Origin: Bradyrhizobium manausense
GTDB taxonomy: Bacteria > Pseudomonadota > Alphaproteobacteria > Rhizobiales > Xanthobacteraceae
Direction of reading: 5' to 3'
NCBI RefSeq assembly: GCF_018130615.1
Contig: NZ_JAFCKB010000001.1
Coordinates: 248,001 to 312,000, forward strand
DNA: 64,000 nucleotides
The translations under genes were made by a program, and so were the position numbers. The notes below the pieces were generated by a model. That model had not been told where the DNA came from and did not search any database. It saw nothing but the letters and a program-made list of their open reading frames with translations. Position 1 is the first letter of the stretch. Each line of letters starts with the position of its first letter. This document shows, piece after piece, positions 8,808-19,027 of the stretch.

Positions 8808-10299
8808 GATCCTTCTGAAGAACAGCGCGACCGCGCTTTGCGCAGGTCTCGTCGTGCTGGCTTCTTTTTCGCTTGGCGCCGAGGCTGCGCGGCGCCACTA
8901 CCGCAGCCATTATCATCACCTGCCCGATGTGGCTGCGGTTCCTCCGCGGGCCTTGCCCTATCCGCAGCTCCCTCTTCCGTTCGAAATTCCCGCTGCGCAA
9001 TATCTGCCGCTGATCTGGGCTGACGTGAAGGGCTGGAGCGACGACGACCATCTCGCGGCGTACAAGACCTTTCGCGCCAGCTGCCGTTCGATCAATGCGC
9101 AGACCGGCGCGCCCGAGCCCAAGGCACTTGAACTCAAGGCTCTGGGCAGCTCGCTGAGCGAACCCTGCAGGGCCGCCAAATCGCTCGATCTGACCGACGA
9201 CGCGAAAGCCAAAACGTTCTTCGAGGACAATTTCTCGCCGCTGCGCATCTCGCGTCTCGGCGAGCCCGATGGTTTCGTCACCGGCTATTACGAGCCGGTG
9301 CTGGAGGGATCGCGCACGCAGACCGAGGTCTACAACGTCCCGGTCTATCGCCGCCCCTCGAACCTGTTCGTGCGCGGCTACAATCAGGCCTCGGTCAGCT
9401 TGCCGAACAAGGGATCGGTCTATCGCAAGATCGGCCGCCGCAAGCTCGTGCCCTATTACGACCGTGGCGAGATCGAGGACGGCAAGATCGCCGGCCGCGG
9501 TCTCGAGATCGCCTGGCTGAAGGACCCGACGGATCTTCTGTTCGCCCAGATCCAGGGCTCGGCGCGGATCAAGTTCGACGACGGCGGCACCATCCGCCTC
9601 AACTACGATTCCTATAACGGCTATCCCTACACCGCCGTCGGGCGCGTGCTGATCGAGCGCGGCATCATTCCGAAGGAAGAGATGTCGATGCAGAAGATCA
9701 GGGAATGGATGGCCCAAAACTCCGACGGTGCCAAGGAGCTGCGGCGCCAGAACCGGTCCTACATCTTCTTCCGCGAGGTCAATCTCTCCGACAAGGACGA
9801 GGCGGTCGGGGCGCAGGGCATTCCGCTGACAGCCGGCCGCTCGATCGCGGTCGATAAATCGCTGCATGTCTATGGCACGCCGTTCTTCATCGAGGGTGAG
9901 CTGCCGATCGAGTCCGACCGCGCCAAAACCCCGTTCCATCGCCTGATGATCGCGCAGGATACCGGCTCGGCCATCATCGGCCCCGCGCGCGCCGATCTCT
10001 ATTTCGGTGCCGGTGCTGACGCCGGCCGCGTCTCGGGCCGGCTCCGTCACCCCATGCATTTTGTGATGCTGGTGCCGAAGAGCCTTGATCCGGCGTTGCG
10101 CGCGGCGCGATTGCCGGTGCCGGATCCGCGCCCGTCGGAAAAGATCGCAAAGCTGTTTCCGCAGAGCGATCCCGCCAAGGACCCGAAGGGCGAGACCGTC
10201 GCCATCGCAGGCCCGGTGCCGTTGCCGGCGCCGCGTCCTGTGATAGAGCCTGTCCGCGAACCGCGCAGGCACATGAAAAGTCGTTCCCACCAGCAATGA
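8785..10299 (+). CDS. mltA: Membrane-bound lytic murein transglycosylase A
   Basis: Cleaves peptidoglycan glycan strands to 1,6-anhydro muropeptides in the periplasm. It has a signal peptide (KILLKNSATALCAGLVVLAS, then SLGAEA), the MltA barrel domain with GYYEPVLEGSRTQTEVYNVP, and the 3D domain with AQDTGSAIIGPARADLYFG carrying the catalytic Asp. The C-terminal tail is proline-rich and basic. No ATG precedes the signal peptide. I place the start at TTG 8785, after GGAAG, overlapping the Tim44-like gene by 23 bp; an ORF-maximal start at 8674 would bury the signal peptide. Overlaps the next gene by ATGA. Confidence 0.9.
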   Translation: MAPEARIKILLKNSATALCAGLVVLASFSLGAEAARRHYRSHYHHLPDVAAVPPRALPYPQLPLPFEIPAAQYLPLIWADVKGWSDDDHLAAYKTFRASCRSINAQTGAPEPKALELKALGSSLSEPCRAAKSLDLTDDAKAKTFFEDNFSPLRISRLGEPDGFVTGYYEPVLEGSRTQTEVYNVPVYRRPSNLFVRGYNQASVSLPNKGSVYRKIGRRKLVPYYDRGEIEDGKIAGRGLEIAWLKDPTDLLFAQIQGSARIKFDDGGTIRLNYDSYNGYPYTAVGRVLIERGIIPKEEMSMQKIREWMAQNSDGAKELRRQNRSYIFFREVNLSDKDEAVGAQGIPLTAGRSIAVDKSLHVYGTPFFIEGELPIESDRAKTPFHRLMIAQDTGSAIIGPARADLYFGAGADAGRVSGRLRHPMHFVMLVPKSLDPALRAARLPVPDPRPSEKIAKLFPQSDPAKDPKGETVAIAGPVPLPAPRPVIEPVREPRRHMKSRSHQQ

Positions 10300-10889
10300 A
10301 GCGATCGTCCCGTCCGCCCGTGCTGGATCCTCCGCGTCCCTCCCCGCGCCGTCGTGTGCTCACCGACGAAGACCGCGAGCTGTGGGAGCTCGTCGCAAGG
10401 CAGGTCAAGCCGCTGCGAAAGCATCGTACGGCCAAGCTGCACAGCGGGCCGCGCGCCGAGCCCGCGCCAGCAATGCCCATTGCCAAGCCCGCGCTGTCGC
10501 CGCGGCCCTTGATTGCTGCGCCAGCCCTACGTCCCGCAAAGCCGGCGATCCCGCCGCTGGCCCCGCTCGGCAAGCGCGAGCGCACAAAACTGTCGCGCGG
10601 CCGCAGCGAGATCGAGGCGCGGCTCGATCTGCACGGCATGACCCAGATGCGCGCCCATCGCGCTCTCACCGGTTTCCTGCACCGCGCGCATCACGACGGC
10701 CTGACCTTCGTGCTCGTCATCACCGGCAAGGGACGGAGCGGCGGCGAAAGCGGCGTGCTCCGGCGCCAGGTGCCGGAATGGCTGAGCCTGCCGGAGTTTC
10801 GCGCCTTCGTCGTCGGGTTCGAGGAGGCCGCCATCGGCCACGGCGGCGAGGGCGCGCTTTACGTGCGGATCAGGCGGGCGCGGTTTTAG
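10296..10889 (+). CDS. Smr domain protein (Smr/MutS2 C-terminal nuclease family)
   Basis: A 197-residue protein with a proline/arginine-rich N-terminal half (residues 1-90) and a C-terminal Smr domain with LDLHGMTQMRAHRALTGFL and VITGKGRSGG. Smr domains nick or bind DNA or RNA, for example branched DNA or stalled mRNA; there is no MutS part here. Its ATG overlaps the mltA stop (ATGA), so it belongs to the Tim44-like/mltA/smr operon. That order is shared with other Rhizobiales. Substrate unknown. Confidence 0.9.
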   Translation: MKRSSRPPVLDPPRPSPRRRVLTDEDRELWELVARQVKPLRKHRTAKLHSGPRAEPAPAMPIAKPALSPRPLIAAPALRPAKPAIPPLAPLGKRERTKLSRGRSEIEARLDLHGMTQMRAHRALTGFLHRAHHDGLTFVLVITGKGRSGGESGVLRRQVPEWLSLPEFRAFVVGFEEAAIGHGGEGALYVRIRRARF

Positions 10890-10916
10890 CGGACCGAGCT
10901 AGCTCCGGGCTCCTCT

Positions 10917-10943
10917 TGATTCTCCCGCTTGCGGGAGAGGGAG
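10917..10943. repeat. Short palindrome, family 4 (half element)
   Basis: TCTCCCGCTTGCGGGAGA (10921-10938) is an inverted repeat related to the ends of the longer elements at 14262-14377 and 58944-59108. It lies just past the smr stop codon and before the 3' end of the next gene on the opposite strand, so it could act as a terminator hairpin from either side. Confidence 0.7.
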
Positions 10944-10973
10944 CGCACCAGCCGTTTCGCGACATCGTGAAAT

Positions 10974-12098
10974 CTAAAACGGCCGGACGATCCCGACGCG
11001 CGGGATCAGGGTGATGATCAAGCCGAAGACATTCGTCTTCTGATCCCCCTCCGGGATCAGCGCTGCCTGCTGTCTTGCCGGCAACATCTTCACGGCATGC
11101 AGGATCAGGACCATGCAGACGGCCCAGTTCGAGATCCAGCGCGAATAGTCGAACACCATCGCGAACATCACGAGATAGGCGAGGCTGATTCCGACCAGGG
11201 CCGCGATGACGAGCCTGCGGTGGGTCTCGCTTGCGAGCGCGCCGATCAGCTTCGCAAAATAGCGCCACAGCGGCGCGTGCAGCCAGATCAGCAGGGCAAA
11301 CACGGGCAAGCCGAGGCTGTTGTGCGGCAGCCAGGCCCAGGTGTCCGTAATCTCCTTCGCCAGCGGCTGGTACCAGATGTAGCTGAACTGCAGGAGATCG
11401 GTGCGCGAGGGATCGACCATCCGGGTCTTCAGATACGCGACGAAATCGGCTTCCGGGATCGGCATCGTTCCGAGGAATTGCGCGGCGAAGAACAGCGCGG
11501 AAACAGCGGCGAGGGCGATGATGCCGACGACGAGATTGCCGCGATTGAGGCCGTGAGCGAAATAATGCCGGGTCACGACGATGGTGATGACCGTCGGCAC
11601 ATACATCAGCAGATGGATGTGGTGGATCAGGACGAGAATGATCGAGAACAGCGCGGCCGTCGCCACGAACAGCAACGAGCCCGCCGGCATCAGCAGCAGG
11701 ATGATCGCCAGCGCGCAGCCATAGATGTCGAAATGGCCGAGCGTGTGCATGAAGTTTTTCAGGAAGAACGGCGAGCCCGCGATGAAGACGAACAGCGGCA
11801 GCGTCTTTTGCGTGAAGCCGAACGTCTTCTGAAACAGTCTTGCGTAGAGCCCGAGCGTTATCAGCCACGTCGTCCCGCCGAGTGCGAACACCAGCCAGAC
11901 CGGCACCCTGGCCGTGAACAGCGCCACGATCGCCCCGATCAGCGCGCGCTTGATGAAGCCGAAATGGTAGTCAACGAGGAGGTGGACGTAGGGGACGTAG
12001 GGCGGCAGCTTGATCTTGTGAATGAACACGCCGACGATGACCGCCACGTTGATCGCGAGCAGCAGCCGCCAGGGGTTTTTCTGGACGCTAGCGAGCAT
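10974..12098 (-). CDS. Polytopic membrane protein of unknown function
   Basis: About 374 residues from ATG 12098 (a GTG at 12119 would add seven). I count roughly nine or ten hydrophobic segments, for example LLLAINVAVIVGVFIH, LIGAIVALF, LIIALVGISLAYLVMFAMV-like stretches near the C-terminus, and loops with many aromatic and His residues (SIILVLIHHIHLLMYVP). The loop after the first segment reads DYHFGFIKRALIGAI; a Gly-Phe-x-x-Arg motif in this place occurs in other uncharacterised membrane proteins. No domain is recognised. It interrupts the usual smr-hslU order and is bounded by repeats on both sides, which suggests later arrival. Confidence 0.75.
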   Translation of the reverse strand: MLASVQKNPWRLLLAINVAVIVGVFIHKIKLPPYVPYVHLLVDYHFGFIKRALIGAIVALFTARVPVWLVFALGGTTWLITLGLYARLFQKTFGFTQKTLPLFVFIAGSPFFLKNFMHTLGHFDIYGCALAIILLLMPAGSLLFVATAALFSIILVLIHHIHLLMYVPTVITIVVTRHYFAHGLNRGNLVVGIIALAAVSALFFAAQFLGTMPIPEADFVAYLKTRMVDPSRTDLLQFSYIWYQPLAKEITDTWAWLPHNSLGLPVFALLIWLHAPLWRYFAKLIGALASETHRRLVIAALVGISLAYLVMFAMVFDYSRWISNWAVCMVLILHAVKMLPARQQAALIPEGDQKTNVFGLIITLIPRVGIVRPF

Positions 12099-12127
12099 GT
12101 GGCACCAGCGGCGCGCCACACTCCGCC

Positions 12128-12248
12128 GTCGTCCCGGCGAAGGCCGGGACCCATAACCACGAATGTTCGTTTTGAGGCAACGCTGGGGCCGCTATATTTT
12201 CTACAATGACCGTCAGGGAGTATTGGTCCCGGCCTTCGCCGGGACGAC
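12128..12248. repeat. Dispersed palindromic element, family 2, copy 1
   Basis: A 121-bp element bounded by a perfect 24-bp terminal inverted repeat beginning GTCGTCCCGGCGAAGGCCGG. Related copies lie at 40535-40654 and, with altered bases, at 61967-62091. It holds no open frame of its own and touches the start region of the membrane protein gene at 10974-12098. Confidence 0.85.
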
Positions 12249-12277
12249 GCCGGAATCAATAGCGCGGCAGCCCGAAA

Positions 12278-13582
<1,305 letters not shown>

Positions 13583-13635
13583 GGGACCTTAGCTAGGATT
13601 GGAAGCCGGCTGGGACAAGCCGCTTTTTTGGGTCG

Positions 13636-14241
13636 TCAAATGATCGGCGGACCGGATTGCCATTGCTTCACGGCCTCGATTGGATGGATGAGCATCAGGA
13701 CGTTGAGCGTCAGATTGTCGCGAATGTGCAGCGCCAGCATGATCTCGAAGGCAAGGCCAAGCGTGACGGTCGCTGCGACAGGCAGCACGCGCGCGGTGAG
13801 GAACCCCAGCACCATGAACAGCGTGTCCGACACCGAGTTGACGATGCTGTCGCCGAAATAATCCAGCGAGATCGTGCCGGCGCGGTAACGCTCGATGATG
13901 AACGGCGAGTTCTCGACGATCTCCCACGCGCCCTCGATCAGCATCGCGATGATCAGCCGTGCGGGCCAGGTTAAGCGCCGCGAGAACAACAGCCACGTCA
14001 GCCCGTAGAACAGGAAGCCGTGCAGCACATGCGAAAAACTGTACCAGTCGGCGATGTGCTGGGAGTTCTCCGAGCTGTTCACCACGCCGTGCCAGAGCTT
14101 GACGTAGCCGCAGGTGCAGATCGGCACCCGCCCCATCGCAAACAGGATCGAGGCCTGCAGCGCCAGCAACAGCAGCGCGATGCCGACCCAATAGGTAGCG
14201 GGGGTCGCCGTCCTGGCGCTCTTGGCGGGCGGGAGCGTCAT
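13636..14241 (-). CDS. DUF2585 family membrane protein
   Basis: A 201-residue protein from ATG 14241 with several membrane segments ([38 protein letters not shown] and others) and conserved motifs: [11 protein letters not shown] (two Cys), [20 protein letters not shown] and [18 protein letters not shown]. The pattern of Cys, His, Asp and Glu in and near the membrane suggests a metal-dependent site, but no activity is known for the family. It lies between hslV and hslU. No cofactor or substrate can be named. Confidence 0.85.
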   Translation of the reverse strand: MTLPPAKSARTATPATYWVGIALLLLALQASILFAMGRVPICTCGYVKLWHGVVNSSENSQHIADWYSFSHVLHGFLFYGLTWLLFSRRLTWPARLIIAMLIEGAWEIVENSPFIIERYRAGTISLDYFGDSIVNSVSDTLFMVLGFLTARVLPVAATVTLGLAFEIMLALHIRDNLTLNVLMLIHPIEAVKQWQSGPPII

Positions 14242-14261
14242 GCCCAAGCGGCAGTGTGCTC

Positions 14262-14377
14262 CCTCTCCCGCTTGCGGGAGAGGGTTGGGGAGAGGGTGTC
14301 TCCACTCGCGAGAACCCCCAAGAGGCGAGAGCCCTCACCCGACGCTGCGCGTCGACCTCTCCCGCAGGCGGGAGAGG
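14262..14377. repeat. MITE-like element, family 4, 116 bp
   Basis: Bounded by 20-bp terminal inverted repeats (CCTCTCCCGCTTGCGGGAGA at 14262-14281; its complement, with one mismatch, at 14358-14377). Each end is itself a hairpin. The interior shares motifs (TCTCCACTCGCGAGA, CCCTCACCC) with the element at 58944-59108. It sits between hslV and the DUF2585 gene and would form strong RNA structure within that transcript. Confidence 0.8.
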
Positions 14378-14422
14378 TTAGACCGAGACCGGGGCTACAC
14401 TGTTCATCCACAGTTGGATCCT

Positions 14423-14983
14423 CTATCCGGCCGTCAGCGCTTCGATGGTGACGTTGCGGTTGGTGTAGACGCAGATGTCGGCGGCGATGTCGAGCGAGCG
14501 GCGGACGATGGTCTCGGCGTCCTTGTCGGTGTCGATCAGGGCGCGGGCCGCGGCCAGCGCGTAATTGCCGCCGGAGCCGATCGCCATCACGCCAGCCTCG
14601 GGCTCGAGCACGTCGCCGGTGCCAGTCAGCACCAGCGAGACGTCCTTGTCGGCCACGATCATCATGGCCTCCAGCCGGCGGAGGTAACGGTCGGTGCGCC
14701 AGTCCTTGGCGAGCTCCACGGCCGCCCGGGTCAGCTGCCCCGGGTACTGCTCGAGCTTGGATTCCAACCGCTCAAACAGCGTGAAGGCGTCGGCCGTGGC
14801 GCCGGCAAAGCCGCCGATCACGTCGCCCTTGCCGAGTTTCCGGACCTTTTTGGCGTTGGATTTGATCACGGTCTGGCCGATCGAGACCTGGCCGTCGCCG
14901 CCGATCACCACCCTGCCACCCTTGCGGACCGTCAAAATCGTGGTGCCGTGCCAGACCGGCGAGCTGTTCTGGGAATCTTGCAT
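14423..14983 (-). CDS. hslV: ATP-dependent protease peptidase subunit HslV (ClpQ)
   Basis: Threonine protease of the HslUV complex. The 186-residue protein starts [20 protein letters not shown]; processing before the first Thr of TTILTV would expose the catalytic nucleophile. Other core motifs are [23 protein letters not shown] (region 28-50) and the Gly-Ser-Gly-Gly segment [16 protein letters not shown]. Two ATGs are adjacent (14986 and 14983); the second is better spaced from GAGGG. First gene of the hslV-DUF2585-hslU set, divergent from hisB. Confidence 0.97.
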   Translation of the reverse strand: MQDSQNSSPVWHGTTILTVRKGGRVVIGGDGQVSIGQTVIKSNAKKVRKLGKGDVIGGFAGATADAFTLFERLESKLEQYPGQLTRAAVELAKDWRTDRYLRRLEAMMIVADKDVSLVLTGTGDVLEPEAGVMAIGSGGNYALAAARALIDTDKDAETIVRRSLDIAADICVYTNRNVTIEALTAG

Positions 14984-15185
14984 CATAACCCTCGTTGTCC
15001 GGCCTGATTTAGGCGGTCGGGGCCAAAGGGACAACTGGCGCACAACGGACCGTTCCGGCCTCAAATTCGCTCACCATAGGCAGAAGTAGAGGCCGGCCAG
15101 CCGTTCCCGCAGTAGCGAAGGCGTCATTTGACTGTTAAAAGACCGCCGTTTTCGGCCCTCAAGCCAGGATGGAAACCAGCTTTCA

Positions 15186-15779
15186 ATGCGCACCGCGACG
15201 ATCAAGCGCAAGACCAAGGAAACCGACATCGAGGTCTCCGTGAACCTCGATGGCACCGGCGTGGCCAATATTGCGACCGGCATCGGCTTTTTCGACCATA
15301 TGCTCGATCTCCTCGCCCGCCATTCCCGCATCGACCTCACGGTCAAGGCGGTGGGCGATCTGCACATTGACTATCACCATACCACCGAAGACACCGGCAT
15401 CGCGCTCGGCCAGGCGGTCAAGCAGGCGCTCGGCAACATGGCGGGCATCACCCGCTACGCCGGCGTGCACATGCCCATGGACGAGACGCTGTCGCGCGTG
15501 GTCATCGACATTTCGGGCCGCCCGTTCCTGGTGTTCAAGGCCGACTTCCCCCGCGACAAGATCGGTGAGTTCGACACCGAGCTGGTGCGTGAGTGGTTCC
15601 AGGCCTTCGCCATCAACGCCGGCGTGACTCTGCACGTCGAGACCTTATATGGCGATAACAGCCACCATATCGCCGAGTCCTGCTTCAAGGGCCTGGCGCG
15701 GGCGCTGCGCACCGCCGTTGCGATCGATCCCAAGGCGGCGGGCGAGATCCCGTCCACCAAGGGCTCGCTCGGCGGCTGA
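15186..15779 (+). CDS. hisB: Imidazoleglycerol-phosphate dehydratase
   Basis: Sixth step of histidine biosynthesis, manganese-dependent. The 197-residue monofunctional protein carries the metal-binding signatures [27 protein letters not shown] and [21 protein letters not shown]. It is the first gene of the his cluster hisB-DUF2628-hisH-hisA-hisF-hisE and diverges from hslV, an arrangement widely seen in Rhizobiales. The phosphatase half found in enteric HisB is absent, as expected. Confidence 0.97.
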   Translation: MRTATIKRKTKETDIEVSVNLDGTGVANIATGIGFFDHMLDLLARHSRIDLTVKAVGDLHIDYHHTTEDTGIALGQAVKQALGNMAGITRYAGVHMPMDETLSRVVIDISGRPFLVFKADFPRDKIGEFDTELVREWFQAFAINAGVTLHVETLYGDNSHHIAESCFKGLARALRTAVAIDPKAAGEIPSTKGSLGG

Positions 15780-15847
15780 CATCCCGTCTTGGTGGCCAGG
15801 CGTTGCCTGCGGCTATCTACTCAATTCTCGAGCACGGGGCATCGAAA

Positions 15848-16378
15848 ATGCCTGTCTACACAGTTCATGCTCCTACCCCAGGCGGGGCCGATCTGCGCGC
15901 GACCGACAAGTTCGTGTTCGTGCGCGACGGCTTCCATTTCTGGGCGATGATCTTCGGCCCGGTCTGGCTGCTCTGGAACAGGCTTTGGCTCGCCCTGATC
16001 GGCTGGATCGTCTTTCTCGCCGCGTTCGATGCGGGGCTGCATAGCCTCGGCGTCGGCCGCAGATCGATCTTCTTCGCCAACGTCATCGTCGCCCTGCTGA
16101 TGGGGTTCGAGGCCTCGAGCCTGCGCCGCTGGACGCTGTCGCGCGGCAAGTGGCGGCAGCTCGACGTCGTCGTCGCCGATGATGAGGATACCGCCGAGCG
16201 GCGCTTCTTCGAGCGCTGGAGCCAGAAGCAACGCGGCATCGTCAACGATCAATGGGCCGTCGATCGCGGCGGCCCGCCGCCGACCCGCAACGTGCCGGGT
16301 CAGCAATTTTCGAATCCGCCGCCGATTCCGGCCGGCGGCATCATTGGATTATTTCCAGAACCGGGAGGGTCAAGATGA
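15848..16378 (+). CDS. DUF2628 family membrane protein
   Basis: A 176-residue protein from ATG 15848. After a short N-terminus ([16 protein letters not shown]) comes [20 protein letters not shown], a typical DUF2628 segment, then two more hydrophobic stretches ([19 protein letters not shown] and [17 protein letters not shown]) and a charged, proline-rich C-terminal tail of about 70 residues. Family function is unknown. Its stop overlaps the hisH start (ATGA), so it is translated together with the histidine genes. Why it is there is not known. Confidence 0.85.
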   Translation: MPVYTVHAPTPGGADLRATDKFVFVRDGFHFWAMIFGPVWLLWNRLWLALIGWIVFLAAFDAGLHSLGVGRRSIFFANVIVALLMGFEASSLRRWTLSRGKWRQLDVVVADDEDTAERRFFERWSQKQRGIVNDQWAVDRGGPPPTRNVPGQQFSNPPPIPAGGIIGLFPEPGGSR

Positions 16379-17025
16379 GCGTCGCCATCATCGATTACGG
16401 TTCCGGGAATCTGCATTCCGCCGCCAAGGCGTTTGAGCGTGCCGCGCGCAGCCTGGAGAATCCGCAGAAGGTGTTCGTCACCAGCGATCCGGACCAGGCC
16501 TACAGCGCCGACCGTCTGGTGTTGCCGGGCGTCGGCGCCTTCGCCGATTGCCGGCGCGGTCTCGATGCCGTCAACGGCATGGTCGAAGCGATCACCGAAG
16601 CCGTGCGCGTCAAGGCGCGGCCGTTCTTCGGCATCTGCGTCGGCATGCAGCTGATGGCGAGCCGCGGCAAGGAACACGTGGTCACCGAAGGGCTGAACTG
16701 GATCGGCGGCGACGTCGAGAAGATCACGCCGCGCGACGAGAGCCTGAAGATTCCGCACATGGGCTGGAATACGCTCGACGTGCTGAAGGAGCATCCGGTG
16801 CTGAACAAGCTGTCGCTCGGCCCCAAGGGCCAGCACGCTTATTTCGTGCACTCCTATCACCTCAACGCCGCCCATGAAGCGGACGTGCTCGCGCGCGCCG
16901 ACTATGGTGGTCCCGTCACCGCGATCGTCGCGAAAGACACCGCCATCGGCACGCAGTTTCACCCCGAGAAGAGCCAGCGTTTTGGCCTGGCCCTGATCTC
17001 GAACTTTTTGCGATGGAAACCGTGA
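16375..17025 (+). CDS. hisH: Imidazole glycerol phosphate synthase glutaminase subunit
   Basis: Supplies ammonia from glutamine to HisF. The 216-residue class I amidotransferase starts [20 protein letters not shown]; the nucleophilic Cys is in [13 protein letters not shown] (about residue 87) and the His-Glu of the triad in [13 protein letters not shown] near the C-terminus. Start ATG 16375 has GGAGGG upstream and overlaps the stop of the previous gene. The 3' end overlaps the hisA start by 13 bp. Confidence 0.97.
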   Translation: MSVAIIDYGSGNLHSAAKAFERAARSLENPQKVFVTSDPDQAYSADRLVLPGVGAFADCRRGLDAVNGMVEAITEAVRVKARPFFGICVGMQLMASRGKEHVVTEGLNWIGGDVEKITPRDESLKIPHMGWNTLDVLKEHPVLNKLSLGPKGQHAYFVHSYHLNAAHEADVLARADYGGPVTAIVAKDTAIGTQFHPEKSQRFGLALISNFLRWKP

Positions 17026-17765
17026 TTCTCTTTCCTGCCATCGACCTCAAGACCGGCCAGTGCGTGCGCCTCGAGCAAGGCGACATGGCGCGCGCGACCG
17101 TGTTCAACCTCAATCCAGCCGCGCAGGCGCAGAGCTTCGCCGAGCAGGGCTTTGAGTATCTCCACGTCGTCGATCTCGACGGCGCCTTCGCCGGCAAGCC
17201 GGTGAATGCGCCGGCCGTCGAGGCGATGCTGAAGACGATCAAGATCCCGGTGCAGCTCGGCGGCGGCATTCGCGATCTCGCGACCGTCGAAGCCTGGCTG
17301 GAGAAGGGCATCACTCGCGTCATCATCGGCACGGCCGCGGTGCGCGATCCGGAGCTGGTGAAGGCCGCGGCGAAGAAATTCCCCGGCCGTGTTGCGGTCG
17401 GCCTCGACGCCCGTGACGGCAAGGTCGCCGTCGAAGGCTGGGCCGAGACGTCGCAAGTCACGGTGCTCGAGATCGCAAAGCGGTTCGAGGATGCCGGTGT
17501 TGCCGCCATCATCTTCACCGACATCGCGCGCGACGGCCTGCTGAAAGGCCTGAACCTGGACGCGACCATCGCGCTTGCCGACGCCATCTCGATTCCCGTG
17601 ATTGCCTCCGGCGGTCTTGCCTCGATCGAGGACGTGAAGGCGATGCTGACGCCGCGGGCGAAAAAGCTCGCCGGTGCGATCGCCGGCCGCGCGCTCTACG
17701 ACGGCCGGCTCGATCCGGCTGCCGCCCTCACCTTGATCCGCGATGCACGCGCGCCTGGGAGCTGA
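17013..17765 (+). CDS. hisA: ProFAR isomerase (HisA)
   Basis: Amadori isomerisation of ProFAR to PRFAR in histidine biosynthesis. The 250-residue (beta/alpha)8 barrel has the N-terminal catalytic Asp in [13 protein letters not shown], the phosphate-binding LGGGIRD and IIGTAAV, and the C-terminal half catalytic Asp region [12 protein letters not shown]. It overlaps hisH by 13 bp and precedes hisF by 3 bp, consistent with tight translational coupling. Confidence 0.97.
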   Translation: METVILFPAIDLKTGQCVRLEQGDMARATVFNLNPAAQAQSFAEQGFEYLHVVDLDGAFAGKPVNAPAVEAMLKTIKIPVQLGGGIRDLATVEAWLEKGITRVIIGTAAVRDPELVKAAAKKFPGRVAVGLDARDGKVAVEGWAETSQVTVLEIAKRFEDAGVAAIIFTDIARDGLLKGLNLDATIALADAISIPVIASGGLASIEDVKAMLTPRAKKLAGAIAGRALYDGRLDPAAALTLIRDARAPGS

Positions 17766-17768
17766 CAC

Positions 17769-18542
17769 ATGTTCAAGGTGCGCGTGATCCCCTGCCTCGA
17801 CGTCAAGGACGGCCGCGTCGTCAAGGGCGTCAACTTCGTCGACCTCAGGGATGCCGGCGATCCCGTCGAAGCCGCGATCGCCTATGATGCCGCCGGCGCC
17901 GACGAGCTGACCTTCCTCGACATCACCGCGACCCATGAGAACCGCGGCATCATGCTGGACGTGGTCCGGCGCACCGCGGAGGCCTGCTTCATGCCGGTGA
18001 CCGTCGGCGGCGGGGTGCGCGAGGTCAACGACATCAAGACGCTGCTGCGCGCCGGCGCCGACAAGGTCTCGATCAACAGCGCCGCGGTGTCGCGGCGCGA
18101 GTTCGTCAAGGAAGCTGCCGAGAAGTTCGGCGAGCAGTGCGTCGTCGTCGCGATCGACGCCAAGCGGGTCAAGCGCCCGGGCGGCGATCGCTGGGAGATT
18201 TTCACCCATGGCGGCCGCAACTCGACCGGCATCGACGCCATCGAATATGCCCAGGAAGTGGTCTCGCTCGGGGCGGGTGAAATCCTGCTCACCTCGATGG
18301 ACCGCGACGGCACGCGGCAGGGCTTTGACATCCCGCTGACCCGGGCGATCGCCGACAGCGTCCCCGTTCCCGTGATTGCCTCGGGCGGCGTCGGCAATCT
18401 CGACCACCTCGTCGACGGGATCCGGGATGGGCGTGCCACCGCCGTGCTGGCGGCTTCGATCTTCCATTTCGGGGAGTTCACCATCCGCGAAGCCAAGGAG
18501 CACATGGCCCGGCGCGGACTGCCCATGCGCCTGGATGCCTGA
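17769..18542 (+). CDS. hisF: Imidazole glycerol phosphate synthase cyclase subunit
   Basis: Uses ammonia from HisH to close the imidazole ring and release AICAR. The 257-residue barrel has Asp11 in [14 protein letters not shown] and the second catalytic Asp in VVVAIDAKR, plus phosphate-binding VGGGVREV and [11 protein letters not shown]. It begins 3 bp after hisA. The 70 bp that follow, before hisE, are more AT-rich and could hold an internal promoter. Confidence 0.97.
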   Translation: MFKVRVIPCLDVKDGRVVKGVNFVDLRDAGDPVEAAIAYDAAGADELTFLDITATHENRGIMLDVVRRTAEACFMPVTVGGGVREVNDIKTLLRAGADKVSINSAAVSRREFVKEAAEKFGEQCVVVAIDAKRVKRPGGDRWEIFTHGGRNSTGIDAIEYAQEVVSLGAGEILLTSMDRDGTRQGFDIPLTRAIADSVPVPVIASGGVGNLDHLVDGIRDGRATAVLAASIFHFGEFTIREAKEHMARRGLPMRLDA

Positions 18543-18612
18543 CGACTCCCGTTCTGAATAATGCTAGAAAGAGGCCTGCGGGCTTCTAGGCTTATGTTTC
18601 TGAGTATTCCGT

Positions 18613-18939
18613 ATGCCGCGTTTCACCATCCACGATCTCGCCGAGACCATCGATGCCCGCGCGGCCTCCGGTGGCGAGGCCTCCTATACCCGCAAGCTTC
18701 TCGACAAGGGCGCCGAACATTGCGCCAAGAAGTTCGGTGAGGAAGCAGTCGAAACCGTAATCGCAGCAGTCGAAAACGATCGCGCGCATCTGATCGCCGA
18801 GGGTGCCGACCTGCTCTATCACTTCCTTGTGCTGCTCAAGGCGCGCGGCGTAAAACTAGAAGAAGTGGAAGCGGCGCTGGACAAGCGCACGAATATGTCT
18901 GGGTTGGAAGAGAAAGCGTCTCGCAAGAGCGGCAGCTAG
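18613..18939 (+). CDS. hisE: Phosphoribosyl-ATP pyrophosphatase
   Basis: Second step of histidine biosynthesis. The 108-residue helical MazG-like protein shows the motif [14 protein letters not shown] with its acidic metal-binding residues, followed by [17 protein letters not shown]. It is separate from HisI, as in other alphaproteobacteria. Last his gene of the cluster; hisG, hisD, hisC and hisI are not in the window. Confidence 0.96.
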   Translation: MPRFTIHDLAETIDARAASGGEASYTRKLLDKGAEHCAKKFGEEAVETVIAAVENDRAHLIAEGADLLYHFLVLLKARGVKLEEVEAALDKRTNMSGLEEKASRKSGS

Positions 18940-18950
18940 AGGGTTTGTTT

Positions 18951-18997
18951 GAGCATGATCTGTTCGGAAAACCGCGTCACACGTTTCCGGATCATGC
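18951..18997. repeat. Dispersed palindrome, family 6
   Basis: Ends GAGCATGATC and GGATCATGCT are inverted repeats around a centre containing TTCGGAAAACCG and CGTTTCCGG. The same general layout is a frequent intergenic palindrome in Rhizobiales. It lies between hisE and coaA, where it may fold in mRNA. Confidence 0.65.
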
Positions 18998-19027
18998 TGT
19001 CGTCCTCTTAACGGAGTAAGTCGCGTC

